Shown piece by piece: positions 45,642 through 54,782 of a stretch of 64,000 nucleotides of DNA; position 1 is the stretch's first letter, and each line of letters starts with the position of its first letter. The stretch lies in the NCBI GenBank assembly GCA_052400625.1, contig JBQTGH010000001.1. One strand, written 5' to 3'. The notes beneath the pieces were generated by a model. The model had not been told where the DNA came from. It was given only the letters and a program-made list of their open reading frames with translations, and did not search any database. This stretch comes from Thermophagus sp052400625. Its GTDB lineage: Bacteria > Bacteroidota > Bacteroidia > Bacteroidales > Marinilabiliaceae. A program made the position numbers and the translations under genes.

Positions 45642-46958
45642 ATGAAAAGAAAATATATACCAGGACTCATTCTTCTATTCATTGTGGGCTTCTCCCTTTT
45701 CTGGTGCCATCGACAGTTCAGCGGCATCAAGACCCCCGACACAACCCAACTGGCCGACAGCGTCCAACTTAACATTGCTCCTTCTCCACCTCCTGAAACC
45801 TTATATGGCATTGTAAAAGACTCTTTTGAAATAGAAACCGGGACCATTCGATATGCCCAAAGTCTGGCAACCATTCTTTCTTCATACAATGTTGATTACT
45901 CCGTTATACACGGGTTAGCACAGGCTTCAAAAAAAGTTTTTGATGTCAGAAAGATGAAAACAGGAAACTCTTACACTGTCTTTAGCCGAATGAAAGACTC
46001 TTTAAAAGTTCCAACCTGGTTTGTTTATGAAATTGACCCCATCGAATACATGGTCATGTCTCTTAAAGGAGATACCACGGTTTATCGCGAAAAAAAAACG
46101 GTAACCCTAAAACGCAAAAACACAGTTGGGGTAATCGAAACCTCTTTGTGGAATACCATTAATGAAAATGACCTCAACCCATACCTAGCATTGGATCTGT
46201 CGGATATTTTTGCTTGGACAGTCGATTTTTTTGGACTTGAAAAGGGAGACCGTTTTTCCGTGATCTACGATGAGCAATTCATCGACAGCATTCCCGTCAG
46301 GATTGGGCACATTTATGCGGCTTGCTTTCATCATAGAGGAACCCCCTATTATGCTTTCCGCTACGAGCAGGACAGCGCCTTCTCTTTTTTTGATGAAAAA
46401 GGGGCCAGCCTTAAAAAAGCATTTCTAAAGGCCCCACTAAAGTTTTCACGCATTAGCAGCAGGTTTACCAATAGCCGCCTGCACCCGATTTTAAAAATCC
46501 GACGCCCTCATCATGGCGTAGATTATGCCGCAGCAGCCGGAACCCCGGTATATGCCCTCGGTGATGGACGCGTCACTCATAAAGGATGGGATACCAAAGG
46601 GGGTGGAAATTACATCAAAATTCGTCACAACAGTGTTTATACCACTGTTTACATGCACCTTTCCGGATTCGCCAAAGGACTAAAAAAAGGGATGAATGTA
46701 ACTCAGGGGCAACTCATTGGGTATGTGGGTTCCACCGGCATGGCCACCGGACCACATCTCGACTTCAGAGTATATAAAAATGGAAGACCTATTGATCCCC
46801 TCACGATTAAAGCTCCGCCGGTAGCCCCCATTCATGAAGAAAAAATGCAGGAATACATGAACTTTATCGCTCCCTGGAAAGAGAGGCTCGACAGTTTAAC
46901 TTTTTCCCATCAACTTAATCCCGATTCTGTTTTTGTTGGGCTAGGACCTCTGCTATAA
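45642..46958 (+). CDS. M23-family peptidoglycan endopeptidase, LytM type
   Basis: A membrane-anchored or periplasmic zinc endopeptidase acting on peptidoglycan cross-bridges. The 438-residue protein has an N-terminal hydrophobic segment (about 7-23) and a middle domain without catalytic features. The LytM domain contains HHGVDYAAAAGTPVYALGDG (H-x3-D), VYTTVYMHLSGF and GMATGPHLDFRVYKNGRPID. In textbook M23 enzymes the last motif is H-x-H; here it is HLD, so an Asp may replace the third zinc ligand or activity may be altered; HLDFR is, to my knowledge, frequent in Bacteroidota M23 proteins. The 3' end overlaps purN by 44 bases in convergent orientation. Confidence 0.9.
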   Translation: MKRKYIPGLILLFIVGFSLFWCHRQFSGIKTPDTTQLADSVQLNIAPSPPPETLYGIVKDSFEIETGTIRYAQSLATILSSYNVDYSVIHGLAQASKKVFDVRKMKTGNSYTVFSRMKDSLKVPTWFVYEIDPIEYMVMSLKGDTTVYREKKTVTLKRKNTVGVIETSLWNTINENDLNPYLALDLSDIFAWTVDFFGLEKGDRFSVIYDEQFIDSIPVRIGHIYAACFHHRGTPYYAFRYEQDSAFSFFDEKGASLKKAFLKAPLKFSRISSRFTNSRLHPILKIRRPHHGVDYAAAAGTPVYALGDGRVTHKGWDTKGGGNYIKIRHNSVYTTVYMHLSGFAKGLKKGMNVTQGQLIGYVGSTGMATGPHLDFRVYKNGRPIDPLTIKAPPVAPIHEEKMQEYMNFIAPWKERLDSLTFSHQLNPDSVFVGLGPLL

Positions 46959-47499
46959 CGCGAGGATAATGTTCGTATTCCAGTTGATGAATTCTGCTTG
47001 CCAGTGATTCGGGCGAATCGTCTGCTTCTATTGGACAATGCGCTTGAAATATGATATCTCCATCATCATACCGATCATTCACATAATGAATGGTGATACC
47101 CGATTCTTTTTCACCGTTTCGAAGAACCGCCTCATGCACATGATGACCATACATTCCCTTTCCGCCATAATTAGGCAAAAGAGCAGGATGAATATTGACA
47201 ATCCGTCGAGGAAAGGCTTCAACAATATTGGAAGGTACCAACCAAAGAAAACCGGCTAAAACAATAAGATCGGGCGATGCACTAATTAAAAAATCATGGA
47301 TACGACATGTGCTAAAAAAATCATCCCTATTAAATACTTTTGTCTTAATATTCAACTTTTTAGCTCGCTCAAGCACCCCTGCATCCGGTCGGTTAGATAA
47401 TATATAGGAAACTTCCGTATCGGGATGATCTTTAAAAAAAAGAGCAATATTTTCCGCATTAGTTCCCGACCCGGAAGCAAAAAGGACAATATTATTCAT
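46915..47499 (-). CDS. purN: Phosphoribosylglycinamide formyltransferase
   Basis: It transfers a formyl group from 10-formyl-THF to GAR in purine synthesis. The ATG at 47499 (MNNIVLFASGSGTNAENIAL) is preferred to a TTG six bases upstream; the product has 194 residues. The catalytic Asn-His-Asp set lies in RIVNIHPALLPNYGGKGMYG and YVNDRYDDGDII, with the phosphate loop SGSGTN at the start. Its last 44 bases overlap the end of the M23 gene on the other strand. It is divergent from acpP. Confidence 0.95.
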   Translation of the reverse strand: MNNIVLFASGSGTNAENIALFFKDHPDTEVSYILSNRPDAGVLERAKKLNIKTKVFNRDDFFSTCRIHDFLISASPDLIVLAGFLWLVPSNIVEAFPRRIVNIHPALLPNYGGKGMYGHHVHEAVLRNGEKESGITIHYVNDRYDDGDIIFQAHCPIEADDSPESLASRIHQLEYEHYPRVIAEVLAQQKQNRD

Positions 47500-47528
47500 T
47501 TTCAAAATTTTATCTTACAAATTTTTAC

Positions 47529-47536
47529 TACTTTTG
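47529..47536 (+). promoter_or_regulatory. -7 promoter box for acpP-fabF-rnc
   Basis: TACTTTTG fits TAnnTTTG exactly, about 137 bases before the acpP ATG, leaving a long leader. It lies in the divergent region between purN and acpP. Confidence 0.5.
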
Positions 47537-47672
47537 CACGGTCAAAATTAGAAAAAAGAAGCCTGAAAACTAATTTCCTTGGTGGAATATTTGATTTATT
47601 TTAGGCAAATCTTTTTCTTTGCACAGTTGTTTTAAAACCAAATTTTCTATTATTAACTTAAAATTTAAAGCT

Positions 47673-47909
47673 ATGTCAGACATTGCATCAAGAGTTAAAG
47701 CAATTATTGTAGACAAGTTGGGCGTTGACGAAACAGAAGTAACCAACGAAGCCAGTTTCACCAACGATCTGGGTGCTGACTCTCTTGACACTGTAGAGCT
47801 GATCATGGAATTCGAAAAAGAATTCAATATCGCTATTCCGGATGATCAGGCAGAGAATATCGGTACAGTGGGTGACGCCATTGCTTACATTGAAAAGAAT
47901 GCAAAGTAA
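47673..47909 (+). CDS. acpP: Acyl carrier protein
   Basis: It carries growing acyl chains on a phosphopantetheine arm. The start is the ATG at 47673, giving 78 residues (MSDIASRVKAIIVDKLGVDE); an upstream in-frame ATG at 47619 adds a leader without similarity to ACP. The attachment serine is Ser37 in LGADSLDTVELIMEFE. The protein is strongly acidic. fabF follows after 34 bases, the classical acpP-fabF order, with rnc next, so fatty-acid synthesis and RNase III share a transcript. Confidence 0.98.
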   Translation: MSDIASRVKAIIVDKLGVDETEVTNEASFTNDLGADSLDTVELIMEFEKEFNIAIPDDQAENIGTVGDAIAYIEKNAK

Positions 47910-47943
47910 TCAGTAAAAGTAGAGTTATACTTTAAAAGCAGTT

Positions 47944-49194
47944 ATGGAGTTAAAAAGAGTAGTTGTTACAGGGTTAGGTGCCATCACTCCGATAGGTAAA
48001 ACCGCTGAAGAGTTTTGGGACAACCTGGTGAAAGGAGTAAGTGGTGCTGCACCCATTACTCGATTTGACGCCACCCATTTTAAGACTAAATTTGCTTGTG
48101 AGGTAAAAGACTACAAAGCTGCCGATTACTTCGATCGCAAAGAGGCTAGAAAAATGGACTTGTTTGCTCAGTTTGCAATGGTGGCAGCTGAGCAGGCAGT
48201 CCGGGATGCCGGTATCGACCCTCAGGCCATAGACCAGGATATGGCAGGCGTCATCTGGGGTGCGGGCATTGGAGGCATCATTACTTTCCTCGACGAAACC
48301 CGTTCTTTTGTTAAGAACAACGAAGTACCTCGCTTCAATCCATTCTTCATTCCGAAAATGATTTCCGACATTGCTGCCGGGCACATTTCCATGAAGTATG
48401 GTTTTAGAGGCCCTAATTTTGGGACCGTTTCAGCATGCGCATCATCAACGCATGCGATTGCAAGTGCTTTTGACCTCATTCGGCTTGGAAAAGCTGAAAT
48501 GTTTATCACTGGAGGTTCAGAAGCAGCAATCAATGAAGCTGGGGTAGGCGGTTTTAATGCCATGCAGGCAATATCGACTCGCAACGACGATCCGGCAACA
48601 GCCTCTCGTCCATTTGATAAAGACCGTGACGGTTTTGTCATGGGTGAAGGAGCCGGAGCCCTGGTTTTAGAAGAGTATGAACATGCCGTGAAACGTGGTG
48701 CAACCATCTATTGTGAATTGGTAGGAGCCGGTATGACTGCCGATGCATACCACATGACAGCTCCTCATCCCGATGGATTGGGCGCCCAAAAAGTGATGGA
48801 AAATGCATTGAAAGATGGGAATCTCAACCCCAATGATGTTGATTACATCAATGTTCATGGCACTTCCACCCCACTGGGAGACATCGCTGAACCACTTGCC
48901 ATTCAAAAGGTATTTGGAGATCACGCGTATAATCTAAACATTAGTTCAACCAAATCGATGACCGGCCACCTTCTGGGAGCTGCCGGTGCCGTTGAGGCCA
49001 TTGCATCGATTTTGGCATTAAAAAACAGCATTGTTCCCCCAACCATTAATCTCTTTGAGCTGGATCCACAAATTGACTCAAAACTTAATTTGACGGCCAA
49101 CAAAGCTCAAAAAAGAGAAGTTAAAGTGGCTATGTCCAATACTTTTGGATTTGGCGGACACAATGCATGTGTGGTATTTAAAGCTTTAAGTTAA
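47944..49194 (+). CDS. fabF: Beta-ketoacyl-ACP synthase II
   Basis: It condenses malonyl-ACP with acyl-ACP in fatty-acid elongation. The 416-residue enzyme has the complete Cys-His-His triad: Cys165 in TVSACASSTHAIAS, His305 in YINVHGTSTPLGD and His342 in TKSMTGHLLGAAGAV. The glycine-rich end NTFGFGGHNACVVF is also typical. It lies 34 bases after acpP and three bases before the rnc start, so the three genes form one operon. Confidence 0.98.
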   Translation: MELKRVVVTGLGAITPIGKTAEEFWDNLVKGVSGAAPITRFDATHFKTKFACEVKDYKAADYFDRKEARKMDLFAQFAMVAAEQAVRDAGIDPQAIDQDMAGVIWGAGIGGIITFLDETRSFVKNNEVPRFNPFFIPKMISDIAAGHISMKYGFRGPNFGTVSACASSTHAIASAFDLIRLGKAEMFITGGSEAAINEAGVGGFNAMQAISTRNDDPATASRPFDKDRDGFVMGEGAGALVLEEYEHAVKRGATIYCELVGAGMTADAYHMTAPHPDGLGAQKVMENALKDGNLNPNDVDYINVHGTSTPLGDIAEPLAIQKVFGDHAYNLNISSTKSMTGHLLGAAGAVEAIASILALKNSIVPPTINLFELDPQIDSKLNLTANKAQKREVKVAMSNTFGFGGHNACVVFKALS

Positions 49195-49197
49195 GTT

Positions 49198-49938
49198 GTG
49201 TTTATACCGCTCTTTAAATCTATAAAACTTTTTTCCCGAAGGGGAAGAAAGTTTTATAGATTTATTAATTCAATCACAGGCATTCGACCAAGCAATACGG
49301 ATTTGTACTATCAAGCGATGGTACATAAATCTGCTATCAGAAGACATTCCGGTAAAAAACCAATTAACAACGAAAGACTGGAATATCTTGGCGATGCTAT
49401 TTTAGGTGCTGTTGTTGCACAAGAACTCTTTCTCCTTTTCCCCAATGAAGATGAGGGGTTTCTCACAAAAACCCGATCTCGCATTGTAAGTCGGGCCAAT
49501 CTCAATCAAATTGCATTGGAAATGGGACTCCAAAATTGGATCCAATTTCATCCTCCCGGCGATATTTCCCAAACACATATTCTGGGAGATGCCTTAGAAG
49601 CTATCATTGGTGCCATTTTTCTGGATAAAGGCTATGGCAGCTCCAGAAAGTTTATCAGAAACAGAATTCTTACCAAATACCTGAATTTAAAAGATATCAT
49701 TGAAAACGATACGAACTACAAATCTTTACTTATTGAGTGGGGACAAAAAAACAAATGTCCGGTGCAATTTATCACAGAAGAGTATTTAGAGTCAAAAAAC
49801 AAAAACATCATTTTTATCGCACGTGCGGTTGTCAATGATAAAATCTCCGGAATGGGCCGGGGAAACTCGAAAAAGGAAGCGGAGCAAAATGCGGCTAACG
49901 AAGCGTTGGAAAATGTCCAAACCGACACTCTCTCTTAA
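49198..49938 (+). CDS. rnc: Ribonuclease III
   Basis: It cuts double-stranded RNA in rRNA maturation and mRNA turnover. The 246-residue protein has the signature NERLEYLGDAILGAVVAQEL with the catalytic Glu and Asp, a second acidic site in HILGDALEAIIGAIFLDKGY, and a C-terminal double-stranded-RNA-binding domain (NYKSLLIEWGQKNKCPVQF to the SKKEAEQNAANEAL helix). The start appears to be GTG at 49198, three bases after the fabF stop; no earlier ATG is available. The end is followed closely by repeat copy D. Confidence 0.96.
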   Translation: MFIPLFKSIKLFSRRGRKFYRFINSITGIRPSNTDLYYQAMVHKSAIRRHSGKKPINNERLEYLGDAILGAVVAQELFLLFPNEDEGFLTKTRSRIVSRANLNQIALEMGLQNWIQFHPPGDISQTHILGDALEAIIGAIFLDKGYGSSRKFIRNRILTKYLNLKDIIENDTNYKSLLIEWGQKNKCPVQFITEEYLESKNKNIIFIARAVVNDKISGMGRGNSKKEAEQNAANEALENVQTDTLS

Positions 49939-49957
49939 ACAACATTTTTTCGTATTT

Positions 49958-50061
49958 CATTAGTATATAATGCATCTAAAACATTGGTCTAATGGAACTC
50001 GCATGATCAAGTTTTATACTTACTCATTTGTGGCAACCTTTCTTTGCCACGCTTGTTTCAT
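49958..50061 (-). repeat. Dispersed hairpin repeat, copy D (104 bp)
   Basis: On the minus strand: ATGAAACAAGCGTGGC at the left, CATGCGAGTTCCAT at the right, then the GACCAATG box and ATTATATACTAATG at the end. The ATG at the end opens no gene; rnc lies there in the opposite direction. The left half contains its own small hairpin GTGGCAA/TTGCCAC. Confidence 0.85.
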
Positions 50062-50274
50062 TTGTTAAAAAATTCTTTCTATATTATCACCCTCTATTAT
50101 GCAAAAAACAGGAAATATGCTTGGCAAAATTGAACTCAATTCCCCTCCTATCGCTAACAGAAAGTTGAAATCAGGACGAAAAGATTTTTACAACCAATAA
50201 AAATCTTTATTAACTGAATATCAAGCACTAAAGTTAATTAATGTTAATCAAACAAGATTTCGAGTTCAACCCAT

Positions 50275-50282
50275 TATTTTTG
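50275..50282 (+). promoter_or_regulatory. -7 box directly before the sensor kinase start
   Basis: TATTTTTG, an exact match to the -7 consensus, ends four bases before the ATG at 50287. If used, transcription would begin at or within a few bases of the start codon and give a leaderless message. Confidence 0.4.
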
Positions 50283-50286
50283 TAAC

Positions 50287-51876
50287 ATGAGCAGGAAATT
50301 TATTTGGGTATTGACCATTATCATTGCGTTTACACTTGCCGGGCTGATCTATATCCAAACCCTCTGGATAAAAAATGCCACCAAAATCAAAGAGGTCCAT
50401 TTCGATCAGACGGTTCGGCAAGCTATGGATCAGGTTATCACCCGTCTGGAGATGAATGAAACATCAAGGCTCGGTGCTCAGTTAAAGCTCAATCCGGTTA
50501 GTAATTTACCTGAAAACCTTCGCAAAGAAAACAAATACTTTTCCAGCCAGAACAATCAATTTGATCAGGAAGAGGTCCCTCAACTTGATATCACATTCGA
50601 CTTTTTCATTCAAGGATCGAAAATGGACACTGAATTTTCCACTTATAACGAAGATTCTCTTGTCTTTTCTTATCGGGAAACAACCCCTATGATATTCAGC
50701 AAATCGGATGCTATGGACCCCCTGGAGATCGCTTTCAATAATATCCAGCACCAGGTCCGCAACAAGATGGAAGAACAACGCAAAAGGCTGCTTAAAGATC
50801 TCTTTGACGACATCCCCATAGAAAGAAGAATTGATCGTGAACTGGTGGACGCCTTCCTCCTTAAAGAATTTGAAGAAAAAGGCATTAAATTGCCCTATGA
50901 ATTTTCCATTGTTGATTCACGCGGCAACAGAGTAATGTCCACTGTTGGGTTCAACGAAAAAGAAGGCAATAAAATTTATCAAAAGTATCTTTTCCCCAAC
51001 GACCTACACCCTAAAGCCAACCACATTCAACTTTATTTCCCCGAGCGTCCTAATTACATTATGGAATCCATGGGTATGGTTTTGCCCAGTGCGGTATTTA
51101 CCATCATAATGGTTTTGGCATCAATTTTGACTCTTGTCATAATCGTCAAACAAAAACGTCTGGATGAAATTAAAAATGATTTCATCAATAACATGACCCA
51201 TGAATTCAAAACGCCCATCTCGACCATTTCACTGGCATCGCAAATGTTAAAAGATGGAACCGTTGCAAAAAGCCCTAATAGTCTAAAACATATCTCAAGT
51301 GTTATTCAGGACGAGAGTAAAAGACTCAGCTTTCAGGTTGAAAAAGTCCTGCAAATGGCTATCTTTGAAAAAGGAAATGCCAGTTTGAAAATCAAAAAGG
51401 TGAATATCAACGAGCTTATTGCCGGTGTCACCAATAATTTTAAACTGAAAGTTGAGAATAAAGAAGGGAGGATCATTGAAAAACTGGATGCCAAAAATCC
51501 TACGATTTATGTCGATGAAGTGCATTTTACAAATGTTATTCATAACTTGCTGGACAATGCCCTGAAATATCGTCGCGGAAAGCCAATCTTTCAGGTCAAA
51601 ACATGGAATCGACCTAAAAATGGCGTAGTTATCTCAATTCAGGATAATGGCATGGGTATTTCAAAAGAAAATATAAAACGTATCTTTGAAAAGTTTTATA
51701 GAGTACCGACAGGAAATATTCATAACGTTAAAGGATTTGGGCTTGGGTTAGCATATGTAAAAAAAATTGTAGAAGACCATGGTGGCTCGATCACCGTTGA
51801 AAGTGAACTTAATGTAGGCACAAAATTCGAAATATTTTTACCTTTTAAAATACCTAGGAATGGAAAAAGAATATAA
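50287..51876 (+). CDS. Sensor histidine kinase, RprX-like
   Basis: A 529-residue membrane kinase that phosphorylates the response regulator encoded next. Two helices (about 6-27 and 262-285) enclose a periplasmic sensor domain of unknown fold. The cytoplasmic part has the phosphoacceptor helix NNMTHEFKTPISTISLASQM (H-box His) and an ATP-binding domain with the N-box HNLLDNALKYR, G1 IQDNGMGISKENI, F-box RIFEKFYRVP and G2 GFGLGLAYVKKIVEDHGG. Complete motifs indicate an active kinase. Gene order and overlap with an OmpR-type regulator resemble RprX/RprY of Bacteroides. The signal is not evident. Confidence 0.93.
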   Translation: MSRKFIWVLTIIIAFTLAGLIYIQTLWIKNATKIKEVHFDQTVRQAMDQVITRLEMNETSRLGAQLKLNPVSNLPENLRKENKYFSSQNNQFDQEEVPQLDITFDFFIQGSKMDTEFSTYNEDSLVFSYRETTPMIFSKSDAMDPLEIAFNNIQHQVRNKMEEQRKRLLKDLFDDIPIERRIDRELVDAFLLKEFEEKGIKLPYEFSIVDSRGNRVMSTVGFNEKEGNKIYQKYLFPNDLHPKANHIQLYFPERPNYIMESMGMVLPSAVFTIIMVLASILTLVIIVKQKRLDEIKNDFINNMTHEFKTPISTISLASQMLKDGTVAKSPNSLKHISSVIQDESKRLSFQVEKVLQMAIFEKGNASLKIKKVNINELIAGVTNNFKLKVENKEGRIIEKLDAKNPTIYVDEVHFTNVIHNLLDNALKYRRGKPIFQVKTWNRPKNGVVISIQDNGMGISKENIKRIFEKFYRVPTGNIHNVKGFGLGLAYVKKIVEDHGGSITVESELNVGTKFEIFLPFKIPRNGKRI

Positions 51877-52543
51877 AATTCTCCTGACCGAAGATGATGA
51901 GAACTTAGGAATGTTGCTTCGGGAATATCTTGAAGCCAAAGGCTATGAAACAGATCTTTTGCCCGATGGCGAACAGGGCTATGAAGCCTTCATGAATAAA
52001 AAATACGATGTTTGTATTTTTGATGTCATGATGCCAAAAAAAGACGGCTTTACCCTTGCCAAAGAAATTCGGATGGTGAACACCGATGTCCCCATTATCT
52101 TCCTTACTGCTAAATCCATGAAGGAAGATATTTTCCAGGGCTTCAAAATCGGTGCTGACGACTACCTCACCAAGCCCTTTAGCATGGAAGAGCTGCTTTT
52201 CCGCATTGAGGCAATTTTACGTCGGACCAAAGGAGGTCTTGCCAATCAGGAAGTCTTCCAACTCGGCAAATACAAATTTGACACCCAAAAACAACAATTA
52301 ATTGAGGGCGACAAAATCGTAAAGCTCACCACCAAAGAGTCGGAATTGCTCAAATTGTTATGCAACAACGCCAATAAAGTGTTGGAACGTAATTTTGCCC
52401 TTAAAACCATTTGGGTGGACGACAATTACTTCAATGCCCGAAGCATGGACGTGTACATCACTAAACTGAGAAAACACCTCAAAGATGAACCCGCCGTTGA
52501 AATCATCAACGTCCATGGGAAAGGCTACAAATTGGTGCTATAA
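51860..52543 (+). CDS. OmpR-family response regulator, RprY-like
   Basis: A 227-residue DNA-binding regulator. The receiver domain has the acidic pair in TEDDENLGM, the phosphoacceptor Asp in CIFDVMMPKKDG (near residue 54), the Thr in FLTAKS and Lys in DYLTKPFSMEELL. The C-terminal winged helix carries LTTKESELLKLLCNN and the recognition helix segment RSMDVYITKLRKHLK. It overlaps the kinase gene by 17 bases, so translation is coupled. The target regulon cannot be deduced. Confidence 0.95.
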   Translation: MEKEYKILLTEDDENLGMLLREYLEAKGYETDLLPDGEQGYEAFMNKKYDVCIFDVMMPKKDGFTLAKEIRMVNTDVPIIFLTAKSMKEDIFQGFKIGADDYLTKPFSMEELLFRIEAILRRTKGGLANQEVFQLGKYKFDTQKQQLIEGDKIVKLTTKESELLKLLCNNANKVLERNFALKTIWVDDNYFNARSMDVYITKLRKHLKDEPAVEIINVHGKGYKLVL

Positions 52544-52579
52544 TTCCTTTTTGTAAAGAACACTATAAATGGTAATTAT

Positions 52580-52614
52580 CTTTTACCGACCCGGTTCATT
52601 TCGGGTCGGAAAAG
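52580..52614. terminator. Bidirectional terminator between the response regulator and GH47
   Basis: CTTTT..CCGACCCG (52580-52593) pairs with CGGGTCGGAAAAG (52602-52614). The CTTTT/AAAAG ends extend the stem, so it can serve both converging genes. Confidence 0.7.
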
Positions 52615-52747
52615 ATGTTTATTGTGGCCCCCAAACCGATCTTTAGAATAATCGATTTTTAATCCTTTCTCAAACGGATTGAATCCGTTGTTTTCTTCTT
52701 CTATTGACAAATTTGGGATAATCGCCTTCACCCTACCAAACAAGATA

Positions 52748-54193
52748 TTATTTCAGTCCTAGATTTTCCCGGACTTCTTCTTTCTTAAAATCTGCTTTGA
52801 AAAAAGGATGTGCTTCGGTATTGAAGATGTAATCATCCAAATTAAATGCTTTGGTTTCTTCAATAAATGTAAGGTATAAATACTTCATTGTTTCGGCAAA
52901 GAAGAACGTTGGCATATAATCCTTCTTTTTCATTGTTTGAACATCCTCTACGGATGCAAAAGCCACCTCATGTTTGCTGTATTTTAATAAATCGGACCAG
53001 TACTTTTTCACCATATTTAAATATTTGGCATTTCCGGTACGATGGTAGAGGTAATAAGCAGATTCAATAATTTCCGGATTCAGATCATAGGCAGGATAAG
53101 TAGGAACTCCTTGCGCAAAATCATAGATCATGGGCTCCAGACCATAGCGATTCCATAACCAGTTCCAGGTAGCCTGATTTTTTTCGGCTCTCACCAAATC
53201 ATTATCCAAAACCAGCACTGCGGGGAAAAATGCGTCGTAAAGCGTTACTATATGGCCCGTTTGATGAGTCGAATTGGGATCGATCAAATCGGTAATTTTT
53301 TGGCCGGTGTGCATATCAACTCGCTTGTACCAGAATGAGGTATCACTTTCTTCCACAAGATATTTATTAACCGCCTCCACACTTTGATCCCAGATGGCTT
53401 TCAAATCTTCATCGCCAAACAACAGATAACTCTTTAAAAGATATTCATAATAAGAATCTATTCCGGCGCAAATATGGCTGGAGGTATTGAGCCATTCACC
53501 CGTCTCCACATTGATGATTTCACCCACCAAATTCAGGTCGGAAACCCTTTCCCATATAGCCAGATTGGCTTTTTTTGCAGCTTGATAATAGACTGGATTT
53601 TTGGTATAATGACTGAGCACGCCCATTTCCAGCAAATAGGTTCCTGCTTCCGCCACATTAACCCTCTCTCCTTTTACTTCGCCGGTTTTTAGGTTAAAAT
53701 AGTAGTAAGGAATTCCGGTCGGAGAATTGAACGCTTTTAACATCCGTCGCCCAAAATCTTCCGTACGCTCCAAAATCACCGGATCTTTAGTATATTGATA
53801 CATGGCCAGTAATCCGCCCAGAATCCGAATATTCACTTCAAAGGTTTTAACAAAGAGATCTTTATCCCAATTCACCTCATTAATAATGTAATCTTCCACC
53901 TTTTGTGCCTCTTCATCCAGTCCCATTATTTTAATGGTACTGTAAGCATCAATGGGTGAGATATGCAACGACTCCTCATACCAGTCATGGTATCCTTTAG
54001 AAAGGGGTAATAATACATCGTGTCCCCAAGCGTAAGTTTTGTAATCGTTCCACGAACGGATGAACTCCTCTTTTACACTCTTGGCCAACTCCGCCGTACT
54101 TCCATCCGAATCGGCTTCAGCCGATTTTTGGGCAGGGCCCTGACAGGCCAATAAGAAAACAGCAAACGAAAATAAGAACAATAACTTTTGCAT
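52748..54193 (-). CDS. GH47 alpha-mannosidase-like lipoprotein
   Basis: GH47 enzymes are calcium-dependent inverting alpha-1,2-mannosidases, best known from eukaryotic N-glycan trimming and less frequent in bacteria. The 481-residue protein has a lipobox VFLLAC (Cys17). The fold start KEEFIRSWNDYKTYAWGHDV is followed by LSKGYHDWYEE, YSTIKIMGLDEE, FEVNIRILGGLLAMYQYT, SSHICAGIDSYYEYLLKSYL and, near the end, ESAYYLYHRTGNAKYLNM. These follow the seven-helix-pair barrel of the family. It is alone and convergent with the two-component system. Cleavage of high-mannose or fungal mannan side chains would complement the GH76/GH92 PUL 22 kb away. Confidence 0.88.
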   Translation of the reverse strand: MQKLLFLFSFAVFLLACQGPAQKSAEADSDGSTAELAKSVKEEFIRSWNDYKTYAWGHDVLLPLSKGYHDWYEESLHISPIDAYSTIKIMGLDEEAQKVEDYIINEVNWDKDLFVKTFEVNIRILGGLLAMYQYTKDPVILERTEDFGRRMLKAFNSPTGIPYYYFNLKTGEVKGERVNVAEAGTYLLEMGVLSHYTKNPVYYQAAKKANLAIWERVSDLNLVGEIINVETGEWLNTSSHICAGIDSYYEYLLKSYLLFGDEDLKAIWDQSVEAVNKYLVEESDTSFWYKRVDMHTGQKITDLIDPNSTHQTGHIVTLYDAFFPAVLVLDNDLVRAEKNQATWNWLWNRYGLEPMIYDFAQGVPTYPAYDLNPEIIESAYYLYHRTGNAKYLNMVKKYWSDLLKYSKHEVAFASVEDVQTMKKKDYMPTFFFAETMKYLYLTFIEETKAFNLDDYIFNTEAHPFFKADFKKEEVRENLGLK

Positions 54194-54467
54194 AATGATT
54201 TAATTTAAAGGGTTGTTTTGAAAATAATTTATGGAAACACCCTGGAATGTTCCCATATTATATTCACACATTAACAAATGTACATAGTAAATGGAAAATG
54301 TATTTGGCCTTTCAAATCGTGCAAATTCTCTCCTACGAATCTTGCAAATTTAACAATTTAAAGGATTTTACTTTTAGGTGGTCATAACCTAAGTTTACAT
54401 GATACATTGGGGTAGTATTGCCTTTTGGGGGGCATATTATAAGGAGGGGAAAAACTGGGGGCCGGGG

Positions 54468-54782
54468 CTACTTTCTTCCAGAGGGCTTCACGATAGGTTC
54501 GGCAGCAACATTATAGCCAGGAGGCTCCTTAGCCTTTTTTTCTCGCTTTAAATCCTCCAACTCCTTCTTCAACTCGTGGTTCTCTATAGCCAGCTCCTTC
54601 ACGCTCTCAATCAAATACAATGGCTTTGTGGGTTTATCCTGGGAGGCTCTGTCCCTTGATGAAATAGCTTTATTCAACTTCTCCTCCGATTTCATCATTC
54701 CACCTTTACCGGTCAAAAGCCATTCTGCAGAATATTTTGGAAACTCTTCGATAATTTTCGACAGCCACCCACTGGATATCAT
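54468..54782 (-). pseudogene. C-terminal fragment of a helix-turn-helix regulator
   Basis: The first residues (SGWLSKIIEEFPKYSAEWLL, then TGKGGMM) are the end of a XRE-type DNA-binding domain found in many Bacteroidota prophage and chromosomal regulators, in which a line such as WLLTGKG closes the domain. The rest is a coiled-coil-like tail (VKELAIENHELKKELEDLKR) and a short end KPSGRK. The N-terminal helices are missing, replaced at about 54780 by the truncated transposase, so the apparent ATG at 54782 is accidental. Probably a phage repressor-like gene broken by insertion and deletion. Confidence 0.75.
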
